The notes: generated by a model from the sequence alone, not told the origin. 26,621 nt of DNA from Corallococcus sp. CAG:1435 (GCA_000433775.1 HF998468.1:5919-32539), one strand, 5' to 3'; positions 1-8,808 are shown, counted from the stretch's first letter. A program made the numbers and translations.

Positions 1-1
1 C

Positions 2-685
2 ACACGTCTGCCCAAATTCACAGGTTTGCCCTCGTCGGAAATTCAGGTTCTGGGCGCATTGAAAAGCGGCGTTGCCGGCGTGGAAAACCTCAATTCCCTT
101 TTGCAACAAGCGCTGAACCCCTTTGCCTACGGCAAGGGAGAGTTGCAGGTAGGCAAAAACGTCATCCGTGTGGGGGACAGGGTGATGCAAACGGTAAACA
201 ATTACGAGTTGCCCTTTGTCAGATATCTCACCAACGGAAGCGTGGAAAAGGGACAGGGCGTTTTCAACGGCGATATAGGCGTGGTGCAGGCAATAGACAG
301 GTCTTCGGGTACCGTCAACGTGCTGTACGACGACAACAGATTTGCCACCTATTCTCAACAGGACATTTTCGACATTCAACTTGCCTATGCCATCACCATT
401 CACAAAAGTCAGGGAAGCGAATTCGACGTCGTGGTGGTGCCTTTGGTAAACGGACCGCCCACCATAATAAACAAAAATCTGCTGTACACGGCAATTACCC
501 GTGCTAAAAAAGCGGTGGTGCTTGTGGGAAGCAAAAAAGTGCTGGCTCTCATGGTGCACAACAACTACATTGCCGCCCGCACCACAAATCTTTGCAGATT
601 TTTGAAGGAACAAAACGACAATTTACGCAAATTTTTCAGTACTACGTCCACTTCGGCGCAGTCGGAATGGAAGGAAGAACAATGA
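2..685 (+). CDS. recD2: RecD2-type DNA helicase, C-terminal part (5' truncated by window edge)
   Basis: The frame is open from base 2, so only the last 228 codons of a longer gene are present; a TTG at 26 is probably internal. The visible part is the C-terminal half of helicase domain 2 of the RecD/TraA superfamily 1B. It has the SH3-like segment with VGDRVMQTVNNYE and GVFNGDIGVV, then the UvrD_C_2 motifs YAITIHKSQGSEFD (motif V) and LLYTAITRAKK (motif VI, with the arginine finger region). RecD2 proteins are 5'-3' ATP-dependent helicases working in DNA repair without RecBC. The short tail after TTNLCRFL is poorly conserved. The stop overlaps the comFC start as ATGA, so the two genes are translationally coupled. 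Assignment to RecD2 rather than another RecD/TraA helicase rests on family resemblance; the N-terminal domain that would confirm it is outside. Confidence 0.85.
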   Translation, partial: TRLPKFTGLPSSEIQVLGALKSGVAGVENLNSLLQQALNPFAYGKGELQVGKNVIRVGDRVMQTVNNYELPFVRYLTNGSVEKGQGVFNGDIGVVQAIDRSSGTVNVLYDDNRFATYSQQDIFDIQLAYAITIHKSQGSEFDVVVVPLVNGPPTIINKNLLYTAITRAKKAVVLVGSKKVLALMVHNNYIAARTTNLCRFLKEQNDNLRKFFSTTSTSAQSEWKEEQ

Positions 686-1428
686 AAAATTTTTGGCGAA
701 AAGCAAAAGAAGCGCTACGTGAAGCGTTGGCGCCTTCAAACGCCCGTTGTATTTGTTGCGGCGACGAGGTTTTCGACAGGTTGGGCTTTTGCGAAAATTG
801 CCTCAAAGAAGTAACCTTCAACAACGGCAAAACGTGCAAGTTGTGCGGAGTGGCGTTGCACGGCGAGGAAGACTATTGCGGAAACTGCGCTTTTGAGAAA
901 AACTACTTTGACAGGTGTTTTTCGCCCTTTTGCTACGGCGGGGCGGTGAAAAAGGCAATTTTGAAGTTGAAATTCGGAAAAATTGCCACCAACGCCAAAG
1001 TTTTTGCAAGGTATCTTGCCTATTGCGTCAGCAAAAACGACGTGCATTTCGACTTGGTAACATTTGTACCTATGACAAAAAGGGCAAGAAAACAGCGTGG
1101 TTACAATCAGGCGCAGTTGCTTGCCGAGTACTTTTGTGATACAATGGATATTGACGCTCCCGTCAGTTTGTTGGAAAAGGTAAAGGAAACGCAAAGGCAG
1201 GAAACGCTCAACAAGGCGCAACGAAAGGAAAACCTTGTGGGTGCCTTTGTTGCCACAACGCCTTTGGACGGGAAAAACATTTTATTGATAGACGACATCA
1301 AAACCACAGGTTCCACCCTCAATCAATGCGCCCGTGCATTGAAAAAGAAGGGTGCAAAAAGTGTGGTGTGCCTCACCGTGGCTTCCCGAGAGGAAAAGAC
1401 TGCGTGGGAAATTGAGGAGGAAGTATGA
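682..1428 (+). CDS. comFC: ComF family protein (amidophosphoribosyltransferase-like, competence-related)
   Basis: A 248-residue protein. The start at 682 is chosen over an upstream ATG at 592 because it has an AGGAAG ribosome site and overlaps the recD2 stop. The N-terminal zinc-ribbon part carries cysteine pairs at residues 23/25/26, 37/40, 52/55 and 66/69. The C-terminal phosphoribosyltransferase fold has the PRPP-binding motif ILLIDDIKTTGSTL with the acidic pair at 204-205. RGYNQAQLLAEYF is another ComFC hallmark. In transformable bacteria ComFC acts in the cytoplasm with the ComFA ATPase in DNA uptake; in many non-competent Clostridia the gene is kept beside DNA-repair genes. Here it sits between a helicase and secA, with ATGA overlaps on both sides. 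ComFA is not visible. Family assignment is firm; a role in natural competence is not shown. Confidence 0.9.
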   Translation: MKNFWRKAKEALREALAPSNARCICCGDEVFDRLGFCENCLKEVTFNNGKTCKLCGVALHGEEDYCGNCAFEKNYFDRCFSPFCYGGAVKKAILKLKFGKIATNAKVFARYLAYCVSKNDVHFDLVTFVPMTKRARKQRGYNQAQLLAEYFCDTMDIDAPVSLLEKVKETQRQETLNKAQRKENLVGAFVATTPLDGKNILLIDDIKTTGSTLNQCARALKKKGAKSVVCLTVASREEKTAWEIEEEV

Positions 1429-4250
1429 GAAAAGGTTTTGCTGACGAACAGTACAAAAAATCTTTCAAGGTAACAAAAAAGCAGTACGGCAGGGCAAATG
1501 CCTCTGCTGTGAAAAAACTGCAAAAAATTGCCGACAAGGTGGAAGCGTTGGAGGAAAAATTCGTTGATCTTACCGACGACCAACTTGCCGAGCAAACGCA
1601 GGCTTTCCGCACGAGATATGCCGCAGGCGAAACGTTGGACGACCTTTTGCCGGAGGCTTATGCCGTGTGCCGTGAAGCGGCAAAACGTGTGCTTCATCAA
1701 AGACACTACTACGTGCAGTTGTTGGGAGGTATTTCTCTGCACCAGGGACGCATTTGCCAGATGGCAACGGGCGAAGGCAAGACGCTGACGGAAACATTGC
1801 CTGCCTACCTCAACGCCATTGCGGGAAAGGGCGTTCACATAGTAACCGTCAACGAGTACCTTGCCGTGCGTGATATGGAATGGATGGGCAAAATTTTCCG
1901 CTTTTTGGGGCTTACCGTCGGCGTAACACTCAATCAGATGAGCGGCGAACAAAAAAGACAGGCGTATCTGTGCGACATCACCTACGGCACGAACAACGAA
2001 TTCGGCTTCGACTATCTTCGGGACAACATGGCAACGTCAAGGCAGGAGCGTGTTCAGCGTGGACTCAACTTTGTCATTGTGGACGAAGTGGACAGTATTC
2101 TCATCGACGAGGCACGCACGCCTCTCATCATTTCCGGTCCAAGCGGCAAATCCAAGGATATGTACCTGAAAGCCAACAAATTTGTCTGCACGTTGCAAAA
2201 ATCCACCAACGTGGACGAGGAGGGAAAAACTTCCGACAAGGACGAGCAACCCAACGGACATTACGTTGTGGATCAGAAGGGCAAAAACGTTCGCCTTACG
2301 GACACGGGTATTGCCAAAGCGGAAAAGTTTTTCGGGCTGAACAACCTTTCCGATCCGGAAAACATGGAACTGAATCACTACATCAACAACGCTTTGCGTG
2401 CCCATGCAATAATGCACCGTGACGAAGACTACATTGTGGAAAGGGGCGAAGTGGTAATTGTCGATTCCTTCACGGGACGCAAAATGGAAGGCAGAAGGTT
2501 TTCCGACGGCTTGCATCAGGCAATAGAGGCAAAGGAGCATGTAACCGTCAAGGAAGAAAACAAAACGCTTGCGACAATAACCTTCCAAAACTACTTCCGC
2601 ATGTACCACAAAATGAGCGGCATGACGGGTACCGCCAAAACGGAAGAAAAGGAATTCAACACCATCTACAACATTGACGTGGTGGCTATTCCTACGCACA
2701 TGCCGTTGATTCGCCAAGACCACAACGACAGGTTTTACGCCACACGTCAGGACAAAATCAATGCCATTGTTAAGGAAATCGTCAAAAGGCACGAAAAGGG
2801 ACAGCCTCTGCTTATCGGCACGGTAACGGTGGAAAAAAGCGAAATGCTTTCGGAATTGCTGAAAAAGGAAAAAATCCGCCACAACGTGCTTAACGCCAAG
2901 TTCCACAGGCGTGAAGCGGAAATAGTTGCCCAGGCAGGACGTTTCGGCTCCGTTACCATTGCCACCAACATGGCAGGACGTGGTACCGACATTTTGTTGG
3001 GCGGCAATGCGGAATTTCTTGCCAAACAGGAAATGAAACGCCTTGGCTACGAAGACGAGGAAATCGAGCGTTCGGCAAGTTTCGTCAAGGGCGACGTTGA
3101 AACGGCGGAGTTGCAACAGTTGTATGCGCAACTTCTGGAAAAATACCGCAAACAGACGGAAGAGGAAAGGCAAAAGGTTCTTGCCGTGGGCGGTTTGTGC
3201 ATTATCGGCACGGAAAGACACGACTCTCGCCGTATCGACGATCAGTTGCGTGGACGTGCCGGCCGTCAGGGCGACCCCGGCGAAAGCATCTTTTTCATTT
3301 CCGCCGAAGACGATATCATTCGCATTTTCGGTGGCGATTTGATTCAGCGAACAATGTTGCTTGCAGGCAGCAACGGGGAAAATCCCGTGTTTCAGTACAA
3401 GGTTGTAAACAAAATTGTGGCAAGTGCGCAAAAGCGTATCGAAGGAAGACATTTTTCCGCACGCAAAAGCGTTTTGCAGTACGACGACGTAAACAATCAG
3501 CAACGCAAAGTTATCTACCGTGAAAGAAACAGGGTGTTGGACGGCGAAAACGTGCACGAGGAAATTTTGTCCATGGCAAACGACTACGCACGGGCGGCGC
3601 TGGAAGACGCATGCGATGCGGAAGAGGACGTTTCCAAGTGGAATCTGGAAGAGGTAAACAAGCGTCTTGAAAAGTACTTCCCCGTGGAATCTCCCATTAT
3701 CACGGAGGCGACATCGGCAAGACAGGTGTGCGACCAACTTGCGCAACTGTGCAAGGACACTTTGCAGCAACGCAGCACGCAGGAACATTTTGACGAGTTT
3801 GAGCGTATTGCCCTTCTGAGAACTACCGATGCGCTGTGGATGGACCACATCGACGCCCTCAACGAACTGCGACAGGGTGTAGGCTTTCAGTCCATCGGAC
3901 AGCACGACCCTCTCGACGTGTACAAAAAAGAAGCATTCAGTATGTTTGAAAAACTCAACGAACAAATTGAGGTACAGACAATACGTGTTTTGTTTTTCGG
4001 AGAACTTCTCAAAATTTCCGCACCCGTTCAGCAACCGTCGGAGGACATCAACCCCGAAAAGAAACTCAACGGTCCTTGCCCTTGCGGCAGCGGTAAAAAG
4101 TACAAAAACTGTTGCTACCCCAAAGACAGGGCGAAACAGCAACAGCAAAGCCAACCCGACGAAGAGCCACATCCCCTTTCCAAAAAGGAGGAATACGCTC
4201 TGAAACGTCAGCAACGCAAAAAAGACAAACAAAACCAACAAAAAGGATAA
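1425..4250 (+). CDS. secA: Protein translocase subunit SecA
   Basis: A full-length 941-residue SecA, the ATPase that drives preproteins through SecYEG. Seen in order: the Walker A motif MATGEGKT at residues 113-120, the DEVD Walker B at 220-223 followed by SILIDEARTPLIISG, the NBD2 motifs TNMAGRGTDI and LRGRAGRQGDPG, the helical scaffold region with LWMDHIDALNELRQGVGFQS, and a C-terminal zinc-binding SecB/ribosome-contact tail CPCGSGKKYKNCC at 885-897. A short basic, Gln-rich stretch ends the protein. The ATG overlaps the comFC stop, with a GAGGAGG ribosome site. In Bacillus subtilis the order is comFC-hpf-secA-prfB; here hpf is absent between comFC and secA. There are no accessory-SecA2 features, and the length and complete tail indicate the housekeeping SecA. 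Confidence 0.98.
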   Translation: MRKGFADEQYKKSFKVTKKQYGRANASAVKKLQKIADKVEALEEKFVDLTDDQLAEQTQAFRTRYAAGETLDDLLPEAYAVCREAAKRVLHQRHYYVQLLGGISLHQGRICQMATGEGKTLTETLPAYLNAIAGKGVHIVTVNEYLAVRDMEWMGKIFRFLGLTVGVTLNQMSGEQKRQAYLCDITYGTNNEFGFDYLRDNMATSRQERVQRGLNFVIVDEVDSILIDEARTPLIISGPSGKSKDMYLKANKFVCTLQKSTNVDEEGKTSDKDEQPNGHYVVDQKGKNVRLTDTGIAKAEKFFGLNNLSDPENMELNHYINNALRAHAIMHRDEDYIVERGEVVIVDSFTGRKMEGRRFSDGLHQAIEAKEHVTVKEENKTLATITFQNYFRMYHKMSGMTGTAKTEEKEFNTIYNIDVVAIPTHMPLIRQDHNDRFYATRQDKINAIVKEIVKRHEKGQPLLIGTVTVEKSEMLSELLKKEKIRHNVLNAKFHRREAEIVAQAGRFGSVTIATNMAGRGTDILLGGNAEFLAKQEMKRLGYEDEEIERSASFVKGDVETAELQQLYAQLLEKYRKQTEEERQKVLAVGGLCIIGTERHDSRRIDDQLRGRAGRQGDPGESIFFISAEDDIIRIFGGDLIQRTMLLAGSNGENPVFQYKVVNKIVASAQKRIEGRHFSARKSVLQYDDVNNQQRKVIYRERNRVLDGENVHEEILSMANDYARAALEDACDAEEDVSKWNLEEVNKRLEKYFPVESPIITEATSARQVCDQLAQLCKDTLQQRSTQEHFDEFERIALLRTTDALWMDHIDALNELRQGVGFQSIGQHDPLDVYKKEAFSMFEKLNEQIEVQTIRVLFFGELLKISAPVQQPSEDINPEKKLNGPCPCGSGKKYKNCCYPKDRAKQQQQSQPDEEPHPLSKKEEYALKRQQRKKDKQNQQKG

Positions 4251-4265
4251 ACGGGAAAACACAAA

Positions 4266-5357
4266 ATGATTCAGATAGAAGATTTGAAGGTTCAACTGCG
4301 GGAGTTACAGGGCAAACTCAACGGCATAGGGGAAAGTTTGAACATTCCCAAACTGACGGAGGAATTGCAAACGCTCAACGAGCAGCAACACAAAGCGGAT
4401 TTTTGGGATGACGTCAAAAATGCCCAGCAGGTAAGTCAGCGTGCAAAAAACATTCAGGACAGGATGGAAAACTATTCCAAACTGTGCAAACGCACGCAGG
4501 ACCTTGAAGAACTGCTGGACGTGTGCGACGACCAGTCCATGTTGGAGGAAGCGTCGGAAGAGGTGCGGCAACTTTCTCAATCGGTAAACGAAATGCACAT
4601 TGCCACGTTGCTTTCCGGCAAATTCGATGCAAACAACGCCATCATGACGTTGCACGCAGGCGCAGGCGGAACGGAAGCGCAGGATTGGGTGCAAATGCTT
4701 TACCGCATGTACACACGCTATGCCGAAAGACGTGGCTACAAGGTGCAACTGTTGGACTGCCTCGACGGAGAGGAAGCGGGCATCAAGTCCGTTACTTTTC
4801 AGGTAAACGGCGAAAACGCCTACGGCTATTTGAAAGCGGAAAAAGGGGTGCACCGTCTGGTGCGTATTTCCCCGTTCGATGCGCAAAAACGCCGTCACAC
4901 AAGTTTTGCTTCGGTGGAAGTAATGCCGGAATTGCCCCAGGACAACGACATAGTAATCGAAGACAAGGATTTGAAGGTGGACACCTACCGTTCGTCGGGA
5001 GCAGGCGGTCAGCACATCAACAAGACGGAAAGCGCCATTCGCATCACCCACATTCCCACGGGAATTGTCGTTTCCTGTCAGACGCAGCGCAGTCAGATTC
5101 AAAACAGGGAACAGGCAATGCTTATGCTGAAAAGCAAACTTGCGGAACTCAAAGAGCGTGAGCAAATGGAAGAGGCAATGTCTTTGAAGGGGGAAATCAA
5201 AAAAATCGAGTGGGGCAGTCAGATTCGTTCCTACGTCTTTTGCCCCTACACTTTGGTAAAGGACCACCGCACCAACTTTGAAAATCCCAACATTGCCGAC
5301 GTAATGGACGGCAACATTCAGCCCTTCATCGAGGACTATCTGCAAAAAGCGTTCTGA
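4266..5357 (+). CDS. prfB: Peptide chain release factor 2, encoded without a frameshift
   Basis: A 363-residue class I release factor that reads UGA and UAA and triggers peptidyl-tRNA hydrolysis. The tripeptide anticodon SPF is at residues 202-204 (RF2-type, not the PxT of RF1) and the catalytic GGQ at 247-249 lies in SGAGGQHINKTESA. The N-terminal coiled-coil domain spans about residues 1-100. The frame is open from ATG to stop, so the usual in-frame UGA and +1 frameshift near codon 25 are missing. At 4329-4343 the sequence GGGGAAAGTTTGAAC resembles a frameshift site with TTTGAC altered to TTTGAAC and now read in frame as G-E-S-L-N. It starts 15 bases after secA; the AAGGA ribosome site lies inside the end of secA and is rather distant. 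secA-prfB linkage is standard in Bacillota. Confidence 0.97.
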   Translation: MIQIEDLKVQLRELQGKLNGIGESLNIPKLTEELQTLNEQQHKADFWDDVKNAQQVSQRAKNIQDRMENYSKLCKRTQDLEELLDVCDDQSMLEEASEEVRQLSQSVNEMHIATLLSGKFDANNAIMTLHAGAGGTEAQDWVQMLYRMYTRYAERRGYKVQLLDCLDGEEAGIKSVTFQVNGENAYGYLKAEKGVHRLVRISPFDAQKRRHTSFASVEVMPELPQDNDIVIEDKDLKVDTYRSSGAGGQHINKTESAIRITHIPTGIVVSCQTQRSQIQNREQAMLMLKSKLAELKEREQMEEAMSLKGEIKKIEWGSQIRSYVFCPYTLVKDHRTNFENPNIADVMDGNIQPFIEDYLQKAF

Positions 5358-5546
5358 CGGTGTTTTGCTCGGCAAAAGACACACGGTTTTGAAACAGAGT
5401 AAAATTTTGCGACGCTTTGTGTTTTGCACAAAGGCAACACTGCGCCGTTAAGGTGCGGAATTGTGCAAAATTTGCGGTGCGAAATACAACAAGAGCGAAA
5501 ACTTTTGCAAACGAAAAATGCCCTTTGCAATATTTGCACAGTACAG
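5358..5546. other. Intergenic region after prfB, no clear terminator
   Basis: I see no gene here. One 7-bp hairpin is present (CTTTGTG paired with CACAAAG, about 5415-5433), but it has no T-run after it, so it is not a convincing terminator for the recD2-prfB operon. The sequence then grades into the repeat block. Confidence 0.5.
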
Positions 5547-6215
5547 AACTTTTACATTAGATATTAACCATTTGTAAAAGACAGGAAATATTTCAACAGA
5601 CAGAAACTATATGTGAAGACAGAAAGTTTTTTTCAAATTGTAAAAGAGAAAATATTTACAAAAGACTACTTGTAAAACACAAAAAAAGATTTTTAACAGA
5701 CATAAACCATTTGTAAAAAACAGAAAATATTTTCACAAGACAGAACCTGTTTGCAAACGGTACAAACTACTTGTAAAAGACAGAAAGTATTTGCACAATA
5801 TTAAAACTGTTTTTAACAAGACAGAAACTATATGTGAAAACAGAACGTTTTTTCAAATTGTAAAAGAGAAAATATTTACAAAAGACTACTTGTAAAACAC
5901 AAAAAAAGATTTTTAACAGACATAAACCATTTGTAAAAAGCAGGAAATTTTTTCAAATTGTAAAAAATATTTGCACAAGACAGAATCTGTTTGCAAACGG
6001 TACAAACTACTTGTAAAAGACAGAAAGTATTTGCACAATATTAAAACTGTTTTTAACAAGACAGAAACTATATGTGAAAACAGAACGTTTTTTCAAATTG
6101 TAAAAGAGAAAATATTTGCACAAGGCAGAACTGTTTATAAAGATATAAATTACCTGACAAAGACAGACACTATTTGCCCACTGAAACTATCTGCAACGGA
6201 CAGAAATTTTATGTA
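5547..6215. repeat. Degenerate ~20-nt tandem repeat with nested ~221/240-nt higher-order copies
   Basis: An AT-rich, A-dominated block made of units of roughly 18-22 nt with the approximate consensus ACAGAAACTATTTGTAAAAG. A few longer units (27-28 nt) contain TTTTTTCAAATTGTAAAAG. On top of this are larger duplications: the unit beginning ACAGAAACTATATGTGAA occurs at 5600, 5821 and 6061. About 125 nt from 5750 to 5877 is repeated exactly at 5990-6117. A stretch near 5655-5720 recurs near 5876-5940. The block lies between two convergent genes, so it is not an obvious promoter region. It has no regular spacers as in CRISPR and the period is not a multiple of three. Function is unknown. Confidence 0.9.
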
Positions 6216-6263
6216 AGGTTACATATTTTGTAAACGGGAAAACAGTGCAATACGAAAAAAATC

Positions 6264-6286
6264 AGGCAACGTCAATGACGTTGCCT
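6264..6286. terminator. Bidirectional rho-independent terminator
   Basis: A perfect 10-bp stem AGGCAACGTC / GACGTTGCCT with the three-base loop AAT. A T-rich tract follows on the plus strand (TTGTTTGTT), and seven A on the left give a T7 tract for the minus strand. It sits about 38 bases beyond the end of the minus-strand glycosyltransferase gene and serves it well. It may also stop transcripts coming through the repeats from prfB. Confidence 0.9.
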
Positions 6287-6323
6287 TTGTTTGTTGTGTA
6301 GCCGTTAAAGGTGGTGTAAGAGG

Positions 6324-7430
6324 TTACAGCAGGGAAACAATCTTGTCGCAAACGTCTTTTGCGCACAAACCTTGTGTAACTTTCAGGCATGCCCGTTGCA
6401 TTTGTCGGGCAACATCAGGCTGTTGCAACTTGTCAACGGCGTTTTTCACGTCGGGAAGTTTTTCAAGTTTAATCACGGCGTTTTCCGATTGCAAAATTTC
6501 GGCGTTTTCCCTTTCGTTTATTATCGTCTTTTCCCTGATTATTATGGGCAGTTGTTTGGACATTGCTTCAAACAGCGTTGTTGCTCCCGCACGGGAAACA
6601 ATAACGTCGGCGCAGGACATCAGTTGGTCCATGTTGTCCACAAAGCCGTAGTTTACAATGTCCGTCTGACGGTACTTTTTTTGCATTTTTTGCGTTTTAA
6701 TAAATTCACGCTTGTTTTTTCCGTTGACGCACAGTATTTGTACGTCGCTGTCCAACAACCGTTTCACAACCTTGCTGTTTTGACCTATTCCAAATCCGCC
6801 GCTTGCCACAAGCACGGTAAATTTGTCTTTAAGCCCCAGTTGCTCACGCACTTGGCTTTTTTCCGGTCTTTGCAAGAATTTTTCCGCCACGGGAAAACCG
6901 CAGGCTATCATTTGTTGCGGCGTAAAGCCTTTGTCGGCAAGTTGCGAAAATGCGTGCGTCGTCGGAGTAAGAACGTAGTCGCAACAAATTGCCGATTCCC
7001 ACAAGGGGTGGGGCAAAATGTCCGTAAGCAACGCAAACGCTTTTTTGTCGGCAATTTTCCCCTGCCGTTTCCACAGGTCGCACAAAATTGCGCAGTAGGG
7101 GTGTACCGCCACAAGAAAATCAAAGTTCATCAGGCGTACACGTTCAAACACGTCGTCGGCAATTTTTTCCACTTCCTTTTGCGCTATTCCGCTGTAACGT
7201 TTGTTGCTGTTGCGAAATTTCAACGCTTTCCAAAAATAGTCGTAGGTTTTGGGAAAAAATCTGCATGCCCACAGGTACCCCAGTTTGTTAAACTGGTATT
7301 CCCAGCCGTCATTGCGGAATATGTCCACAATTTCGCTTTGTATGTCCATTTTGGCAAACTGCGCCGACAGCACCTTTGCAATACTGTTGTGCCCTTCGCC
7401 CGATGTCATTGTGAGAATAACTGTTTTCAT
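6324..7430 (-). CDS. GT28/MGDG-synthase-like processive glycosyltransferase
   Basis: A 368-residue protein of the MurG/monogalactosyldiacylglycerol synthase type. The N-terminal domain has the TSGEGHNSIA turn at residues 9-18, matching the GxGH motif of the MGDG-synthase N-domain. The C-terminal nucleotide-sugar domain has VLVASGGFGIGQ and the conserved SRAGATTLFEAMSKQLPIII segment, where family members bind the UDP-sugar. Such enzymes (UgtP, diacylglycerol glucosyltransferases) transfer sugar from UDP-sugar to a membrane diacylglycerol on the inner face of the membrane. There is no transmembrane helix. The start overlaps the stop of the upstream flippase-like gene as ATGA, indicating translational coupling. 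Closest functional alternatives are MurG itself (unlikely: its hallmark motifs are absent and the N-domain is MGDG-like) or another lipid glycosyltransferase. Acceptor and sugar cannot be read from the sequence. Confidence 0.8.
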   Translation of the reverse strand: MKTVILTMTSGEGHNSIAKVLSAQFAKMDIQSEIVDIFRNDGWEYQFNKLGYLWACRFFPKTYDYFWKALKFRNSNKRYSGIAQKEVEKIADDVFERVRLMNFDFLVAVHPYCAILCDLWKRQGKIADKKAFALLTDILPHPLWESAICCDYVLTPTTHAFSQLADKGFTPQQMIACGFPVAEKFLQRPEKSQVREQLGLKDKFTVLVASGGFGIGQNSKVVKRLLDSDVQILCVNGKNKREFIKTQKMQKKYRQTDIVNYGFVDNMDQLMSCADVIVSRAGATTLFEAMSKQLPIIIREKTIINERENAEILQSENAVIKLEKLPDVKNAVDKLQQPDVARQMQRACLKVTQGLCAKDVCDKIVSLL

Positions 7431-8644
7431 ATTTGTTTTTGACGGCGTTGTTTGCGGATGAAATCAACCACAAAAATGCACACTCCGATAATAATAAAGG
7501 TGTAGTAAGACAAAAATCTCCAACTGAACACCGACCAAAACAGTACGCTTTCCGCAACGGAGGTCAAAATCAGCAAAAATGCGCTTTCCAATGCGCCGGA
7601 GTTGCCCGGCGTAGGTACTGCGGTAACGGTCATGGAAACGTACACGTTGAGCGTCATTATTGCAAACATAAGGTCCCAACTTGGCGTAACGGCGTTTCCT
7701 GCCAGCGCCACCACTACAAAGTAGGGCAACATCATGGACAAAAACAGTTCCCCAAGGCAACACACCGTCAGACAAATGGCATGCAACGGCTTGTGAAACA
7801 TTATTACAAATGCCGAGCGGAAGTCGGAAGCCACACGTTTTGCACGCAAAACTATTGCGTCCTTGCTTTTAATCAGTTTCATTTTGTGTCCCAGCGTTAA
7901 AAACCACCTTGTAAGCGTTTCCATAAGTTTGGGAAACACCGCAAAGGCAATAATAAGCAACGGGATACTGCAATTAAGCGCAAAGCCTACCCAACCCAAA
8001 ACTAAAAACCAGTTGCGTTGCGATTCGTTGGTAACGTAGGTGTACAGTGCGTCTTTGTTGAACACCATCAGGCACATGGAAATTGCCAGCAGCAACAAAA
8101 TGTTGAAGCAAAACTTAATGAAGATAACGGCGGTGCTTTCCCCTCCCGTCAGTCCTTTTTTGTGCAGGTAGTGTATCTGAAACGGTTGTCCGCCGGAAGA
8201 AAATGGCGTAATGTTGTCGTAATACTTGCCTATCAGGGAAGTTTTCAACGACATCAGCAATCGGAATTTGCCCGTTGTGGCGTGCAAAATCACAAAGTAC
8301 TTCATTGTGTCAAGCACAATCATGGTAAGCAGGGTAAGTACCGACGCCACGGCGTACTCTACACGGATGTTTTTCCAAATTTCCGAAAAGGTCTTTTGCC
8401 CGTCCGCTGCATTCATGGAAAGTTGATACATCAGCACAATTGTCAGCACCAGCACCGCCACAAAAAATATGTTGCTCACCCACTTGTTTCCACGGGTAGG
8501 CTCGTCCACTTTGCGGTTGGCGAAATTCTCCTTCGCCAACTGTAAGTCGGTGGGAGATTTCTTTTTGGCGTCAACGTTGCAAGATGCGTTGTCTGTTTCC
8601 GTTTCCTGCTTCGGACATTGCGTTTTTTCGGGAATGTCTTTCAT
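7427..8644 (-). CDS. Flippase-like integral membrane protein (LPG_synthase_TM / UPF0104 family)
   Basis: A 405-residue polytopic membrane protein. A hydrophilic, likely cytoplasmic N-terminus of about 55 residues is followed by 7-8 hydrophobic helices. Family signatures are TPFSSGGQPFQIHYL after the second or third helix and AVPTPGNSGALESAFLLIL near the C-terminus; these match the membrane domain shared by MprF, AglD and YbhN. A basic C-terminal tail RKQRRQKQI ends it. In MprF this domain moves aminoacyl-phospholipid across the membrane; stand-alone members have mostly unknown substrates. The overlap with the glycosyltransferase gene suggests the pair makes and translocates or handles one glycolipid, which is inference. 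The ribosome site AAAGG lies 8 bases before ATG. No aminoacyl-transferase domain is attached, so it is not a complete MprF. Confidence 0.8.
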   Translation of the reverse strand: MKDIPEKTQCPKQETETDNASCNVDAKKKSPTDLQLAKENFANRKVDEPTRGNKWVSNIFFVAVLVLTIVLMYQLSMNAADGQKTFSEIWKNIRVEYAVASVLTLLTMIVLDTMKYFVILHATTGKFRLLMSLKTSLIGKYYDNITPFSSGGQPFQIHYLHKKGLTGGESTAVIFIKFCFNILLLLAISMCLMVFNKDALYTYVTNESQRNWFLVLGWVGFALNCSIPLLIIAFAVFPKLMETLTRWFLTLGHKMKLIKSKDAIVLRAKRVASDFRSAFVIMFHKPLHAICLTVCCLGELFLSMMLPYFVVVALAGNAVTPSWDLMFAIMTLNVYVSMTVTAVPTPGNSGALESAFLLILTSVAESVLFWSVFSWRFLSYYTFIIIGVCIFVVDFIRKQRRQKQI

Positions 8645-8674
8645 AAACTACCTTTCAGGCAAAAGTCAACTTAC

Positions 8675-8703
8675 ATTATATCACACCCAGCCGTTGCTTG
8701 CAA
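8675..8703 (-). promoter_or_regulatory. Sigma-A promoter for the flippase-like/glycosyltransferase operon
   Basis: Read on the minus strand: -35 TTGCAA (8698-8703), 17-base spacer, extended -10 TGATATAAT (hexamer 8675-8680). The predicted start near 8668 leaves a leader of about 24 bases that holds the ribosome site. Confidence 0.8.
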
Positions 8704-8808
8704 CAGAGCAGCAGTGCAAAGTTGTGTCGAAATGCAGCGTTGTCTTCGACTTGTTTTGGCTAAGCAATTTCGATGCGTGAACGGATTTTAATAAATATGT
8801 AAATAAAT

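Noticed and set aside
2037..4295. Very long open frame on the minus strand opposite secA
   Set aside because: It mirrors the codon bias of secA, has no ribosome site or recognisable domain, and secA is certain. The same applies to long minus-strand frames opposite prfB, htpG, the GH13 gene and proS.
5547..6215. Possible CRISPR array
   Set aside because: Units are irregular in length and directly joined with no unique spacers, and no cas genes are near.
5971..6216. 81-codon open frame within the repeat array
   Set aside because: It is made entirely of the ~20-nt repeat units, whose period breaks the frame in other copies; it has no ribosome site.
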